Shown one piece after another: positions 24,939 through 39,062 of a stretch of DNA of 64,000 bases. The notes beneath the pieces are model-generated. The model worked only from the letters and a program-made list of their open reading frames with translations, made no database searches and was not told the DNA's origin. The stretch lies in assembly GCA_022393335.1 (NCBI GenBank), contig JAJEKB010021213.1, forward strand, positions 34,450-98,449. The letters are read 5' to 3'. The stretch's first letter is position 1. Every line of letters begins with the position of its first letter. The stretch comes from Macrotrachela quadricornifera. Its lineage: Eukaryota; Rotifera; Eurotatoria; Philodinida; Philodinidae. Both the position numbers and the translations under genes were made by a program.

Positions 24939-26856
24939 TTAATCTTCTTGAATTTCTAAAATATTTGTATAGTCTTTTCGACAAGTTGGACAACGTTTTG
25001 CTGATGATTTTTCAAAATTTATTTTACATGTTGAACAAAAGAAAACATGACCACAAGGAATTAATACACAATTAGCTGGGGCATCTAAACATATTTGACA
25101 TAAACCAGTATCATCATCTTTTTCTTTTTTCTTCGATTTTATATGTGTTGTTTTCGTAGGTGAAATAAGACCAATTATAGATAAACCTTTAATACGACCA
25201 TTAAGAAAAAAAAATGGATAAAATGTTTGATTTGGATCAAGATATGCTACAATTTTTGTTGGTTTATTTGATTCATTATTACGCCACATATGAATTTCAC
25301 CATTTTTATCATATACAAAACGATATTCATCAAGTTCACTTAATTTTTCATCAAATACATCTTCATTTATAATCCAATATTCTTTACGATCATACAAAGC
25401 CATTGGATCATCAGCTGGTAAACTATCAAAATTTGTAGCAAAAATTGATGGATCAACATTAGTAAAACCCATTGTTCCTCTTTAAAATAAAAATAAAAAA
25501 TTATTAAATTTAATCAAAAATTTTAAAATAAATTCCATACGGTATTCGAAAATTAGGATCAACAGATAAAATACGTATATAAAGTTCATCATTAGGTGTC
25601 ATTGGTAAATCAATAAATAAATAAGGTCTTGTTAATTTTTGAACATCTAAGAAATATAAAAATTCATTTACGAAGAATTTTTAATTTTTTTTTAAAATAT
25701 ACTTCTTCGAAATGCAACTTTATTTTGACAAAATAATTCAAGTTCTAATCCATGAGCATTATGAAAATCAACTGATTGTATATCTGTAGATTTTAATTGA
25801 GTAAAATATCGAATTGGTAATACATCTGGTTTTTGGTCATATTTAGTAAAGAATGCTCGACTACCATCTGTTATCTTTGGTGCTGTAGTAAAAACAATAC
25901 CTAAATAAAAATTCAATTGTCTAGTGGATAGATCAAACGTTTTCATCTACAGGGTGGCCCAAGTTACTTTATCCAAAACAATATTGAATATTTTCATTAT
26001 GGGTCGAGCAAACGAACTGATTTTTTTTACTTATGATAGAGGCATGTATAAGCTTTATATATTTTAGCTATTAACTTCGATTTAAACTGAAAAGATTTTG
26101 AGATTAGAAATCAGCACATTCGCAATGACTCATAATCAAAAAATAATAGTTATATTGATCTCTACACAAAACTATTTCATCAATATTTAATAATATACCT
26201 TTAACATTTCCATATATATCAATAACACCCCAAAGAGGCTGTTGAATATTAAATTTCTTACAAAGTTCTTGTTCTTTTCCATCCAATATATAGAACGCTC
26301 CACTAAATAAAATAAAAACTAAATATTTACTTATATACTAATTGTAATAATTTACTCTTGATTATAATAAAAAGTAATAATAACATGTCTTGTTAATCTA
26401 TCAAAAATACGTTTCATATAAGCAGATCCAGATTTATTACAAAGATGTGGTAATGAAGATTTACATAAATCTTGTTGTTTAATTGAATCTGGATTAATTT
26501 CCGTAAATCCTATAATAATAATAATTAATAAATTTTTATAAATTCAATTATATTTCATTCATTACCAATAGCTAATGATCCTAACCATTGACCACTTTCA
26601 TCAATATCAGTAATTTTCATACAAATACGTTCATTCATTTCAATTGGTTTACTTGTAAATGTAATACCTAAAAAGAAAAATATAATCATTAAATTTAGAT
26701 AAAAATATAAATAAGAAAATAACCATTATCGAATGATGTATATCGAATGGCTTTTGATGAATTTTCTTCTAATCGAATATTTTGTCCAAATGTCTTTGAA
26801 TGGAAAGAAACTGATGGATGTGACATGTTATTATTTATAAATGATGGTTGTGCCAT
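24939..26856 (-). CDS. NEURL1-like: Neuralized-type E3 ubiquitin ligase (NHR domains and RING)
   Basis: Neuralized proteins ubiquitinate Notch ligands and promote their endocytosis. Exons run from the ATG at 26856 down to 24939. They include 26856-26724, a second ending in LGSLAIG, a third (GFTEINPDS to YYNQ), a fourth starting with GAFYILDGKE, then 25946 downwards, about 25648-25541, and 25479-24939. NHR1 shows FHSKTFGQNIRL, NGITFTSKPI, GSLAIGFTEINP and PLWGVIDIYG. NHR2 shows FHNAHGLELEL, GTMGFTNVDPS, DRKEYWII and FFFLNGRIKGL. The C-terminal C3HC4 RING reads CQIC, CGHVFFCSTC and CPTC. The junction between NHR1 and NHR2 (about 25947-26180) is uncertain and its intron contains a possible transposon end near 25950. 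The NHR-NHR-RING order is that of Neuralized itself, not NEURL4. Confidence 0.88.
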
Positions 26857-27671
26857 TCTAAAAAAAATTTCAATTCTTTTTTCGTTTGCTTACAAAATAA
26901 AATACATCATTTATTCAAGTCATTACGCATAATCTTCCTAGTAGTAGTCATACAAGTGAAAAATCTATCAAATCATTTATTTTATAGATTTGTATGTAGC
27001 GACCTCTATAATTAAAGTTTGTTTTTTTTTATCATAAAATATCTTCATACTTTCGAGAATAAATTTATCTTATTTAATTAAATAATAAATAATTTGATTA
27101 ATGTAAAATTTAATGAAACTAACGAATATTAGAGGAATATTATGCGATTGGATACAAAATATTACAAACAATGGTGTATGTAACTTAGATTCACAAATAA
27201 CTGAAACGAATAAATTATGTTCACACATTATAGCAATACTCTATTTGACATTTGTTTTTCGGTTAGACAAAATAGTAAAATGATGCATTGTATTCTATGT
27301 ATCATTTATATCAAGCGGAGTTTTCTTTTTTTATGAACTGTAGTAATATCGAAATTTATAAAGTATCTAATGACCTTACATCATGACTCAAAAAGAGCAG
27401 TTCGATTAGACGTAGGTTTGGTTACTTTTCATATTTTTTATTAATTATTACATTTTTTGAATAAGACTAAGAATGCGCATGCACTAGCTTTTCTATTACG
27501 ATTAGGAATGTATGACGAACTTTTAGTATCATTCTACTGTTTGATAATTCCAAAACAACTGAGTCATTCTTATGGTTTCTTCTACTATAATATTACAAGA
27601 CCTTTTGTTTTGTATATTGAATATTTTTCTCGACCTTAACACTTTTTTGTTTTAGATATAAGAAAAAAAAA
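26857..27671. other. Divergent spacer between NEURL-like and symplekin genes
   Basis: AT-rich spacer presumed to hold both promoters of the head-to-head pair. No TATA or other element can be assigned with confidence. It ends with a pyrimidine-rich run and tttag at about 27655, 17 bases before the symplekin ATG. Confidence 0.45.
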
Positions 27672-30600
27672 ATGTCGGAAAATATACAGGAAAAAGTAAA
27701 TAAAATTCATATAATAAATTTTTTTTTGATAATATTTATATTAAGATTGTTGAATTAATTAATCAAGCATCACTTTATGGAAAAGATAGTGTTAGAGTAC
27801 AACATTTACGACATGTACAAGAACTTATTTTACGAAAAGATCCTAGTTTACTTGATAATTTTCTTGAAGTATGTTTTTTGTATTTTAAAAGAACGAAAGA
27901 AAAAAAAAGAACTTTAAATATCTTTAGGAAGTACTTGGTTTTCAAACAGATAAAAGTCCAGAAGTAAGAAAAACTATAATATCATTTATTGAAGAAGCTT
28001 GGTTAGTTACAATAAAAACAAATTTATTTATTTTTATATATTTCTATTTTTATTTAGTCAACATGATCCAGAAGTTATTGTTAAAGTTATTGATAGTCTC
28101 CGACTTTTACTTTATGATGATAATGTACTTGTACAAAAAAAACTTATTGTCAGTATGATTACAATCTATAGATTAACTTTAAAGGTAAGATATATAGGAT
28201 GCACTATGAAGTCACTTCAGAATGGCAGTCTACCTATTAGATCTATATGAATGATGATATTGTATGCGTCTACTTTAGAACTATTGAATAGAAAATATGA
28301 GTTAATTTGATCTTTTTTTATTTAGTGGCTTTCGAAATCTCGACTTTTTGATGAAAATGTACGTAGTATGTGGGAAAGTATGGTTAATATGAAAATTCAT
28401 ATTATAGCTATGCTTGATTCAGATAATGATGGGTAAGTTTAATATAAACAAAAAAATAAAATCAAATTATTTGTAAATTTAAATATTATAGACTTCGTAC
28501 AGTGGCAATTAAATTTATTGAAATGCTTGCACTTGTTTTATCTCGACGTACACAAGTATATATATATATATACATAAAATAATTTCTTTTTTGTTGTTAT
28601 TATTATTTTATATAGGATTCAATTATTCCAACATCAAATGAACAAGATTTTTCTCTTAATTTATTACAAGATGATCATCGAATATTACGTCGTAATAAAC
28701 TTGAACAAGAAGGAAAAGATGTTATGGAAAAATTACTTGAATTTACTTTATCACAACATTTATCTAGGTATTAGATTTAACAACAAAAAAAAACATTTGA
28801 AAATTTATTTTTATTATTTATTTAGTGTTAATTTAATTGCAGCAATGGGTGCAATAGCAAATATTGCTCGACAAAGACCTGATTATATGAGTCGTGTTGT
28901 ACAAACATTTGAAGCATTACAAGGTAAATAAATAAATTTATTTGATTTAAAATAAATATTTTGTTTTTTTTATTTTTAAAGTTAATTTACCACCAACATT
29001 AGTTGATTCTCAAGTTAGTAGTGTTAGAAAAATAATTAAATTAAAATTATTAAGTCTTCTTAAACATCCTGCTTCATTCGATTTTCAACCACAAATTACA
29101 ACTTTATTAACAGATCTCGGTGCTACACAAGCTGAAGTATATCATTGATTTATTTATTTATTTATTCTATTTATCTTTTATTAGGTTCTTAAACATTTAC
29201 CTAAAGTTCCAACAGAATCTAAACGTAAATTAACATCAAGTAGTAGCGAAATAAATACTAAAAAATCAAAAATTACTACTGTATGTTATTATTTTTTTTA
29301 AATTTAATTTTCAATTTTTTTTTTTTGTTTAAAAATATATAGGATGATGTAAATATGTTTGATAAAGATGATTCAAATTCTAATATGTCTGGAAAAGGAA
29401 TATCTCCAAGTGGTGTACATGGTTCAACAGTATCTTCAACATCAACAAATTCTTCATCATCACATCCTCAACATCAAACAGCAATTGATATAACAGCTGC
29501 TGATCTTGTTGGAAAATTATCTATTGGAAATGTTGTAGATTTAGTTCTTGTATCAATGTTTTTATTACCTGAAAGAATGCCAGCATCATTTCAAGCAACT
29601 TATACACCAATTGCAGCTGCTGGTACACCAGCACAAATTGAACATTTAGCACGATTACTTGGTGCACAATTAACAGCAGCTGGATATGGAAAAGGTTATG
29701 AACTTATGAGATCTCAACAACATGTTAAACCACCAATTGATGATGATATTGATGAAGGTAAACCTATAACAAGTATTATGGGTGTTGGACGTGATGATTT
29801 ACATCCTTCATCATCAACTGATATTGATAATAAATCAAATTTATCATCAACTATTGGTAATGAACTTAATGATAGTCCATCAACATCAGCTGGTATAACA
29901 ACAATGTCAACAATACCAAGTATACAACAGAAAAAAATGAAACCATTTAAATTAGTTGATGCAATTAAACCTATTGAATATGATGAAATGCAACGTATGT
30001 CAACAGATTCATTTAATCGAATACTTCATGCTGAAGGTTTGTCAGAATTGATTCTAAATAAATATATATTCTTTTTTAATTATTTATTTATTAGATGTTT
30101 GTGAAGCAGCTGGTGTTGGTCATGTAAGAAAAAAAACCATGACTTCATTAGTATGTTTATCTGAACGAAGTTTTCGTGATAGTAAGTATATTTATTATTT
30201 AAATAAGATATAATTAATATATATCTTAATTTATAGTTTATGAAGATTATATATTTGTTGATGTACGTAAACGTTATGATCTTGCATTTGCATGGCTTTA
30301 TCAAGAATATGTTTATGCAAATGGTTATTTAAGTATATTAGATCCAAATAAGAGAAAAGATTTTACAAAATATGATGATACATTATGTCGATTACTTGAA
30401 TATTTACAAGAAAAACCAGATCAACGTGATGGGTAAATTTCCAAAAGAATTTATTTGATTATATTATTTTTTTTGTTTTAGTTTATTTTCTCGTTTATTA
30501 ACAAGTGCACCATTGATTACGGATAATGCATTACTTGTACTTAAACGATATTGTCAAGATGAAGTATATAAAATCTTTTTTTTTTAATAAGAAACCTTAA

Positions 30601-32490
30601 TATTTTTTGTTTAAGACTCGTTCTTATCTTGGCATGAATACATTACGTGATTTAATATTTCGTCGAATAAATATGCGTGAAAAATTTTTGGATATTTTAC
30701 TTGATTTTACACATAATGAAAATGTATCAGTAAGAAATAATGCAATACGTATTGCAAAAAATTTACATGAAAAAGAAGAATTTAAACAATCAATTGAAGT
30801 AAGAATTTAATAAAATATAAATATATATATATATCTTTTCTTTTCTTTTTTTTCTTAGCGACATGCATTAAAATTTTTAAAACATTTAACAGCATCACAA
30901 CCACCTGAAGCACTTTTTGGTGAAGATAAAAAATCATCAACAAGTAAAAAAAAATTTTATTTTGAAAATGAAAATTTTTTTTTCTTTATTTCTAGTATTA
31001 AGTGATACTTGGACAGAAGAATCTATTCGTCTTTGTCTTCCATTATATCTTAGTTTAATGCCATCGAATCATTATTTAATACAACCGTAAGATTAAATTT
31101 AAGTTTTTTTTTTGTATCTTTAAATTCATTTTAGATTAGCAACAATTTATACAGCAGTTAATGGTGATATTAAACGTGTAATTCTTCGTGTTTTAGAAAT
31201 TCCAGTAAATTTTCTTTTTTTTATTAAATTATTTTTTGTATATTATTATTATTAAGGTTCGTGGTATGGGTATGAATAGTCCGGAAATCTTAAAATTAGT
31301 TGAAAATTGTCCAAAAGGTGCTGAAACATTGATTACTCGTATTATTCATATACTCACGGAACAATGTAGAAATTATTTTTCTTATTAATTTTTCATAAAT
31401 TATTGATTATTTCTTTTTTCTTAGCACCACCATCACCAGATTTAGTTGAAAAAGTACGAGATCTATATCATAAACGAGTATCTGATGTTCGTTTTCTTAT
31501 ACCAGTACTTACTGGTTTAGAAAAAGTTTGTTAATTTTTTTTTTGTTTTATTATACAAATTATTTAAAAAATTTTATTTTAGAGAGAAATTATTAGTGCA
31601 TTACCAAAATTAATTAAACTTTCACCACCAGTAGTTAAAGAAGTTTTCAATCGACTTTTAATTCGTAATAGTAAGTTTTTATAGATGAAATTTTTTATTC
31701 CTTCGAGATTTTATAGTTAAATAATATTTTATTATTTAGCTTCTTCTGAAACATCACATGCTAGTCCAATTTTACCATCGGAATTATTAATTGCTCTTCA
31801 TCAAATCTCATCTGAAGAATGTGAATTAAAAACAACAATGAATGGTAACAAAAAAAAAAAACATTTCTATTTATAAAATATTTTATTTTATTTTTTAAAT
31901 AGCAACAACATTATGTTTGAATGAACGTGCTATTTATACACATGATGTTCTTGCTGTTGTTATTCAACAACTTGTTGATATTAATCCAATACCCGTTTTG
32001 TTTATGCGAACGGTTTTACAAGCACTTAGTTTTTATCCAAAAATGGTTGGATTTGTTATGAATATTTTACAAAGACTTATTACAAAACAAGTTTGTTTAT
32101 TTAATTAACAAGAAAAAAAGAAATAAAATTTGTTTTTTATTTAGGCTTGGAAACAAGCTCGAATATGGGAAGGTTTTATAAAATGTTGTCAAAAAACTCG
32201 TCCACATTCATATCCATTACTTTTTCAATTACCACCTGCACAACTTAAACATGTTTTTCAAACAGCACCTGAATTACGTGATGGTATTACACGTCATTTA
32301 CGTTCTATGTCAATTGGTCAAGTAAATATTTTTCTTTTTTATTTCTAATTAAAATCTTTAATTTTGTTTTTTTTTTTAGCGTTCATTAATTCCATCATCA
32401 ATCTTAACAGTTATTGAAGATAATTCAGAAAATGTTGCACCTGAAATTCGTATACAAACTATTCCTCCTTCTTCATCTAATGAACAATAA
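27672..32490 (+). CDS. SYMPK: Symplekin, scaffold of mRNA 3'-end processing
   Basis: Scaffold of the cleavage and polyadenylation machinery and of the histone pre-mRNA cleavage complex in the nucleus. The gene has about 20 short exons, with introns mostly 45-70 nt. The first exon is tiny (MSENIQEK). The N-terminal HEAT-repeat region shows [23 protein letters not shown] and [11 protein letters not shown], followed by [14 protein letters not shown]. The middle carries [15 protein letters not shown], then an Asp/Ser-rich linker. The C-terminal domain is highly conserved, with [56 protein letters not shown] and [12 protein letters not shown], and ends soon after a WEGFIKCCQ region. The long vertebrate acidic tail is missing. 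CCT6 follows 257 bp downstream on the same strand. Confidence 0.96.
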
Positions 32491-32747
32491 ATATAATGAT
32501 CTAGTCAAAATATATCAACCGTTTTCTCCTTTGTCAATAGAAATCTTTTGTTAATTAAGAAAAAAAAATAAATAAGAAACTTTTTGGTTTTTCTTTTTTG
32601 ACGAACATTGATCACATTTATTTGTACTTGTTCATCTTTGTTTTTTTTTTCTTTTCATATTTTGTTGATCTCTACTTCGAAATTTTCATTAATGATTCAT
32701 TTTTTTTTAGATTAAATTTATATCAGCAATTTGAATACAGTATTATT

Positions 32748-34914
32748 ATGTCAGCTATTACGACATTAAATCCAAAAGCTGAAAGTGCTCGTCAAGCACA
32801 AGCTTTATCTATTAATATTTCAGCAGCTCGTGGTCTTGCAGAAATGCTTAAAACAAATTTAGGTCCAAAAGGAACAATGAAAATGTATGTACAATTATAT
32901 ATATATATACATTTTTTATTCTTATTTATTTATATTTTAGGCTTGTATCAGGTGCTGGTGATATTAAAATAACAAAAGATGGCAATACACTTCTTCATGA
33001 AATGGTTTGTATTTATATTGTTTTTTGTTTTATATATTAAATTTATTTAATTATATAGCAAGTTCAACATCCAACTGCATCATTAATTGCTCGTGCTGCT
33101 ACAGCACAAGATGATATAACAGGAGATGGAACAACATCAATTGTATTAATAATAGGTGAATTACTTAAACAAGCTGATCTTTATATTGCTGAGGTAATAT
33201 AATAGGACAAGAAAAAAAGAAAGGTTTTATATAATTTTATTTCAAAACAGGGTCTTCATCCTCGTATTGTTGCTGAAGGTTTTGAATTAGCAAAAAAAGA
33301 AGCTTTACAAGTACTTGATCAACTTAAAATACCTATAACAGTTGATCGTGAAACACTTATTCAAATTGCTCGTACTTCTTTACGTACAAAATTATCAATT
33401 GAAAATGCTGATATTCTCACTGATGTTAGTTATTATTTAATTATCTTATTTTTTTTAAAAATTATATTCAATTTTTTTTTATTTTAAAATAAAAATAGAT
33501 TGTTGTTGATGCTGTATTAGCTTTGAATGAACCAGGTAGTCCAACTGATTTAAATATGGTTGAAATAATGGAAATGCAACATCGAACAGAAGCTGATTCT
33601 CGACTTGTACGTGGTATTGTTCTTGATCATGGTGGTCGTCATCCATCAATGCCTAAGGCACTTAAAAATGCTTATATATTAACATGTAATGTTTCATTAG
33701 AATATGAAAAAACGTATGTAACATATATTTATTTAATTATAATAGAAAAAATCATATGATTATTTTTTTTCTTTTTTTTTTCTTATAGAGAAGTTAATGC
33801 TGGTTTTTTTTATAAAAATGCTGAAGAACGTGATCGTCTTGTTACATCTGAACGTAAATTTATTGATGATCGTGTTCAAAAAATAGTTGAACTTAAACGA
33901 AAAGTTTGTGCGGGTGATGATAAAAATAAATCATTTGTTATTATTAATCAAAAAGGAATTGATCCATTATCACTTGATGTATTAGCTAAAGAAGGTATAT
34001 TAGCATTAAGACGTGCTAAACGTCGAAATATGGAACGTTTAACTTTAGCATGTGGTGGAGAAGCTATGAAGTATGATCAAAAAAAAATATATATTAAATA
34101 TTTTACAAAATAATTTATAACTTTTTTTTTCTGTAAATTAGTTCGGTTGAAAGTTTAACAAAAGAATGTCTTGGCTTTGCTGAAGATGTTTATGAACATG
34201 TTTTGGTATAATTAATTATTTTAAAATTTTATGTTTTTTTGAAAAATGTTTTTGTTTTTTTAGGGTGAAGAAAAATTTACATTTGTTGAAGGTTGTAAAA
34301 ATCCCAAATCAGTAACAGTTCTTCTTAAAGGTTCAACTAAATATATATTAAATCAATTAAAAGATGCACTTCGTGATGGTCTTCGTTCAGTAACAAATGC
34401 AATTGAAGATGGTTAATTTTGATATTTTTTTTTTATTTAAATTATAAAATATTTTTATTTTTATAGGTTGTGTTATACCTGGTGGTGGTGCTTTTGAAAT
34501 TGTTGCTCATCAAGCTCTTACTCAATATAAAGAAAAAGTCAAAGGTCGAGCACGTTTAGGTGTTCAAGCATTTGCTGAAGCATTATTAATTATACCTAAA
34601 GCTATTGCTCAAAATGCTGGACATGATCAACAAGAAACAATTGTTAAACTTCAACATGAATATGCAGCATCGAAAATACCAGTTGGTATTGATATTGCAA
34701 CAGGTATATATATGTTCAAAGTGAACAAAAGAAAAGTTAAAAATTTTGTATGATTATAGGTGAAGCAATGGAACCAAAATCATTAGGCATTTTTGATAAT
34801 TATCGTGTTAAAAAACAATTAATTCATTCAAGTACATCAATTGCATCAAATTTAATTCTTGTTGATGAAATTCTTCGTGCTGGTTTATCATCATTACGTC
34901 CTGGTGGACAATAA
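32748..34914 (+). CDS. CCT6: T-complex protein 1 subunit zeta (CCT6)
   Basis: Zeta subunit of the cytosolic chaperonin TRiC/CCT, an ATP-driven folding machine for actin, tubulin and other proteins. Ten exons: 32748-32884, 32941-33004, 33059-33193, 33251-33424, 33499-33713, 33789-34070, 34142-34205, 34264-34411, 34467-34703 and 34760-34914. The ATG at 32748 gives [15 protein letters not shown], matching the family start. ATP-site motifs [23 protein letters not shown] and [10 protein letters not shown] are intact, as are [20 protein letters not shown] and [11 protein letters not shown] in the zeta-type apical domain, and [10 protein letters not shown] near the end. The length of about 530 residues is normal for the family. 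A T-rich run and acceptor at 32710 lie between symplekin and this start. Confidence 0.97.
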
Positions 34915-35478
34915 ACAAAAAAAAAATTCTTTCTTCTTTTTAGTGACATTGGAGAGAATGAAATGATAGGAGAACACCGAGTTTCGTAGAAATAATTTTC
35001 ACATACTAAAAAAAAAAAAAGCAGCAGAACAATTTTTTTTTCATTTAACCAAACCATTGTTGTGTTTTTCTTGTTATTCGTGTGTTTTTTTAACGACGTT
35101 GAAATAAAACAAACGACAACTTTCATTGGTTTTTTTACATTGTTGTAGTTTTATTCTATACAGAACATATGAACAAATTAGTTTTTTAATTTCATCAGCG
35201 ACATATCTGCAGAAGAATATTGTTATATTGATAATACAATGATCAATCTCATTTGAGCTAAGTTAGACCATGATAATCGAAAAATCGTCTGTCAATAATA
35301 ACCTGTCTTCTTTTTAATGTAAATATAATTACTTGCTTTAATCAATAGATATCGACAAGAGATTTTAACAATATGAAAAATGCAATCATTTTTTTTCTCA
35401 TTTATTGAATAAATTCTACTTTTGGTACATCTAAACTATGGATGAATATTAAACATATGAGGGAACATATTTAAGTGA
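34915..35478. other. 3' flank of CCT6 and spacer
   Basis: A-rich and T-rich sequence with aataaaac near 35105, a possible polyadenylation signal. The minus-strand ORF at 34824-35126 overlaps the CCT6 last exon and is a shadow. No other gene seen. Confidence 0.5.
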
Positions 35479-35948
35479 TATGAAAAGAATTCGTACCCTT
35501 GTGCCTTTTATCTCGAGATATTGAATTTCTAAAATATTTTCCTCATAGTACTTCAGACATTCAACAAAATTGTATGATCGAATTTTGAACCGAAACTTTA
35601 CCCACATGAAGACTCTAAATAGGCTAGACTATGTACAAAATATTAGAATTCTTGAACGTATTCTTCATGAGATAAGGACTTTATAAAGTACGTACGTTGT
35701 TTCGCAGACACTGTAGTAAACATGAATATTTTGGAACACACATATCTTGTAAAGATGGTATTTAAAGATTCTGATATTTTATCCACAATCTAGTCTATTT
35801 GAGATCTTTATGTGAGCAAAGATATAGTTCAAAACTTGATAATACAGTTTTGATGAATGTCTAAAGTACTATGAGGAAAATGTTTTAGAAATTCAATATC
35901 TCGAGATAAAAGGCACAAGGGTACGAATCCTTTTCAAGCGTTTCATAT
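35479..35948. mobile_element. 470 bp foldback element (MITE-like)
   Basis: The left arm from about 35479 and right arm ending about 35948 are strongly matching reverse complements for at least 90 bases. Paired blocks include gtacccttgtgccttttatc with its partner, and tctcgagatattgaatttct with agaaattcaatatctcgaga. Complementarity resumes further in (catgaagactctaaatagg against ctatttgagatctttatg). The loop is the region around 35680-35760. No ORF is present. Confidence 0.8.
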
Positions 35949-38900
35949 TTCATCAAGAACTACTTATCACCAAAGGATAGAATTTAACTAGCTGAAATGC
36001 GCATTCAAAATTCAATGAACAAGAGTAAAACTTGATATTTTTTAACTATCTTTTATGACTTTGTTTTATAAGTTGCGACTACGATCTTATTATTTTATGT
36101 TAATTCATGTAAAATAAAACTTAGATTTGTAAAAAGTTGATGATTAATCATAAAAAGTAGAATGAATAGAAATATTAATACTTGCAGGTAATTGTCAGTA
36201 TGTAACACTGCCATGAAATACTTATTTCTTTATTGAGAAAATTAAATGAGATAATGAATTGTAGTAAAGTATCTACAATGCTAGTCTATAACAAAAATAA
36301 CCAATTCATGCAATTAGAAATTATTATGCACACAAAATCAATCAAAAATAGCGTACTGTGATGAATAGTAATGTTTGTGTGATTTTAAATTACAATGTAT
36401 GATATGAATTGCGAAACACATCCTACTCCTAGAAATAAAACACTTTAATTGTAATGCAGCTCCGCAATCAGTATGAGCAGTTTTACTGACAGCATCATTT
36501 GTATCTCAAAAACCATTGAGAATCGAGAGTAAATAATTGAAAAAATAATTCATGTTTGATGAAGACAAATATGGCAAACCGAAAGTACATGCGAGTATTT
36601 GCTAATAGATTAATTCACCATTTTATATATAATAGTATTCAATATTGAATAAAAAATTAAATTCTTTGGACTACTTTAAGTGTAGATAATTGTAATAATT
36701 GAAAATAGCAATGATGATCGAGACAGAATACTATTGATGAATAAATAAGAACTAACATAGATAAGATTTGGTTTTGTTCGTTTGGAAATAACAAGATATT
36801 CTTGACGATAAGAAAAATGGATATGTCTGTATTTCTTCGTATTTTAGAATTACCGAAGTATGGTTTTTTTTAGGTGTATCAGAAATAAATCAGATAGGTT
36901 GACACACAATACATGAAAGCCTACTTCAAAACTCTAAGTGAATAGAATCCTCTGTTTTGTGCCCTACAATATCAGTGTTTAATTTAAACCATACACTGTC
37001 CTAGTATTTTCAAATTGACCTATTTTTGCTTATAATTTTTTGTATTAGAAGAATTATTAAGTGCAATTACATTTAACATCTGTATACTTCAATCATTGAG
37101 AAAAAAAAATATGTTGTTTTTATAAGTATACATATAGTGAAATGAAGTATAGTAAAGCTGTTATTCCGAAAGTGACCCTCGTCTCGTTACATTACTTAAA
37201 ATGATCCCCCTTCAAAATAAGAAGTCTGCTTGAAGAGAGAATAACGATATCATTTTCTACTTCTTTTCTCCTCTTTTGTCATTACATTACGCAATATACT
37301 TTTCTTATAATTTTCAAATAATTTATTCAAATGAAGTGATATTTTCAGAGACTGTGATCAACGCAGAGACAGTTCTTTCAACGAAAGAATTGACTTTCTA
37401 GATTATCTGATTACTGAGAAAAGTTTATAAAACTGTGGTTTAAATGTTATCGAAGTTACAATGATTTAATTGTTTTCTTTGATATTTATAATTATGATCA
37501 ATTAAAAAGCTATTTATGTTTAGTTTTCGATAACAAATCATCATTGCCAACCAAGCTTATATCGAAATTGCTCGCCTAGCTACGATGTGGTACCAGTTTT
37601 TCTATCCTTAAACTTCGAATAATAGAAGATAGTTAATCATTTCACATACAAAATTTCGTTTTAAAAGATCGATAGCCTCTTAGAATATAATCGCGAATGA
37701 ATGAAAGAAAAGAGGTCAATAATTACACTTAATTAATTTTGATAAAGTTATTCTTCGATTGAACGACAAAAGCCTTTTATTTTAAATGTTTTTGCTGCCG
37801 AATAACCTATGTTAAGTAATATCAATTGATGAATATTGTTGCATTATGAACTAATTTCATTTTAATCATTTTAAAATCATTCTCATATTTGACTAAACTT
37901 GAATATCCCTTTTTAAAACAAAAATATCAATATGATATTATTGACAAAATCATATCATTCAGTATTGTCTTATGTTAGTCTATTAACATAAACAAGCACA
38001 CATATAGATTACTCTATGTTTCATTCAAAATACTTCCAATAAATCTCTTAAATTAATTTTTATTGAACTCATTTTATCATTTATATTTATTATATAAATT
38101 TTTCAAATCGAGCCGATCCCATCTCTGGAGTGCATAGGATACTAACAAAAGAATCACAAAGATAAAATCATATCATTTTCATGTATTGATCAATCGATTT
38201 ACTAAAAAACATCTGCCTTTCTTTCATTAAAAAAGTAATAATTCATAAGTCATCAATGTATATTATATTTTAAATCGATATCAATCTCATTTCTACTTAT
38301 CATACATGAATAAATTCTTTTCATATTATAATACATTTATTACAGAAATGATCATCTAATATTAGTCATAGATTTGATTATCTTTATCGAATCTTCTAAA
38401 ATTATTTCTTCTATAAGATATTTTAGTGTTCAACGAAAAAAATCATATCTGTCGATAGAAGAAAAAAAATTGTACTTCATGATTATTTCTTTATTTATAA
38501 TGCATTGAATGACAAACGAAGAAATTGATAATAAGAACTCTTTTCAACTTTTATTTCCGCTATTTAACGAAGAAGAAAGAGAAAAGTTTCCGGTATTGTA
38601 TTCACCTATATACAAAAAACTACCATATAATGATTGAGACAAGTGAATAGGGCCGAAACTTAACATGCAACTAAAAATATACAATTAGTTCGTTAATCAT
38701 ATGTTTATTAGTAAAGAGATGGTAATAGTCAAATTGTTTTTGCTAATTTTAAATATATTTAATCACCTACGCACCATTTTTATGTATAGTTGATATTCCA
38801 TTAATGTGACTGATAGAGTTCGTAAAATATAGTGAGTGAAAAACGGGAAAAGAAAATGCGAGGTAGAGAAAAAGAAAACAATCATACTACTATAAAAAGT

Positions 38901-39062
38901 CACTTAGATCATTAATAATGAACTGCACTTTTCATTAAATAAAAATAGAAAAAACATATTGCTAATAGAAAAACGTAAACGACAAGTATGTATTATATAT
39001 ATATAGAAAAACAATAGCGGAGATTTTGATCAGAATAAAAATATTACTTTTATTTAGTTATC
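35949..39062. other. Long gene-poor spacer
   Basis: About 3.1 kb of AT-rich sequence with no supported ORF or RNA gene. It ends at the small precursor gene, where ttttatttag lies at about 39047-39056, seven bases before the ATG. Confidence 0.5.
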
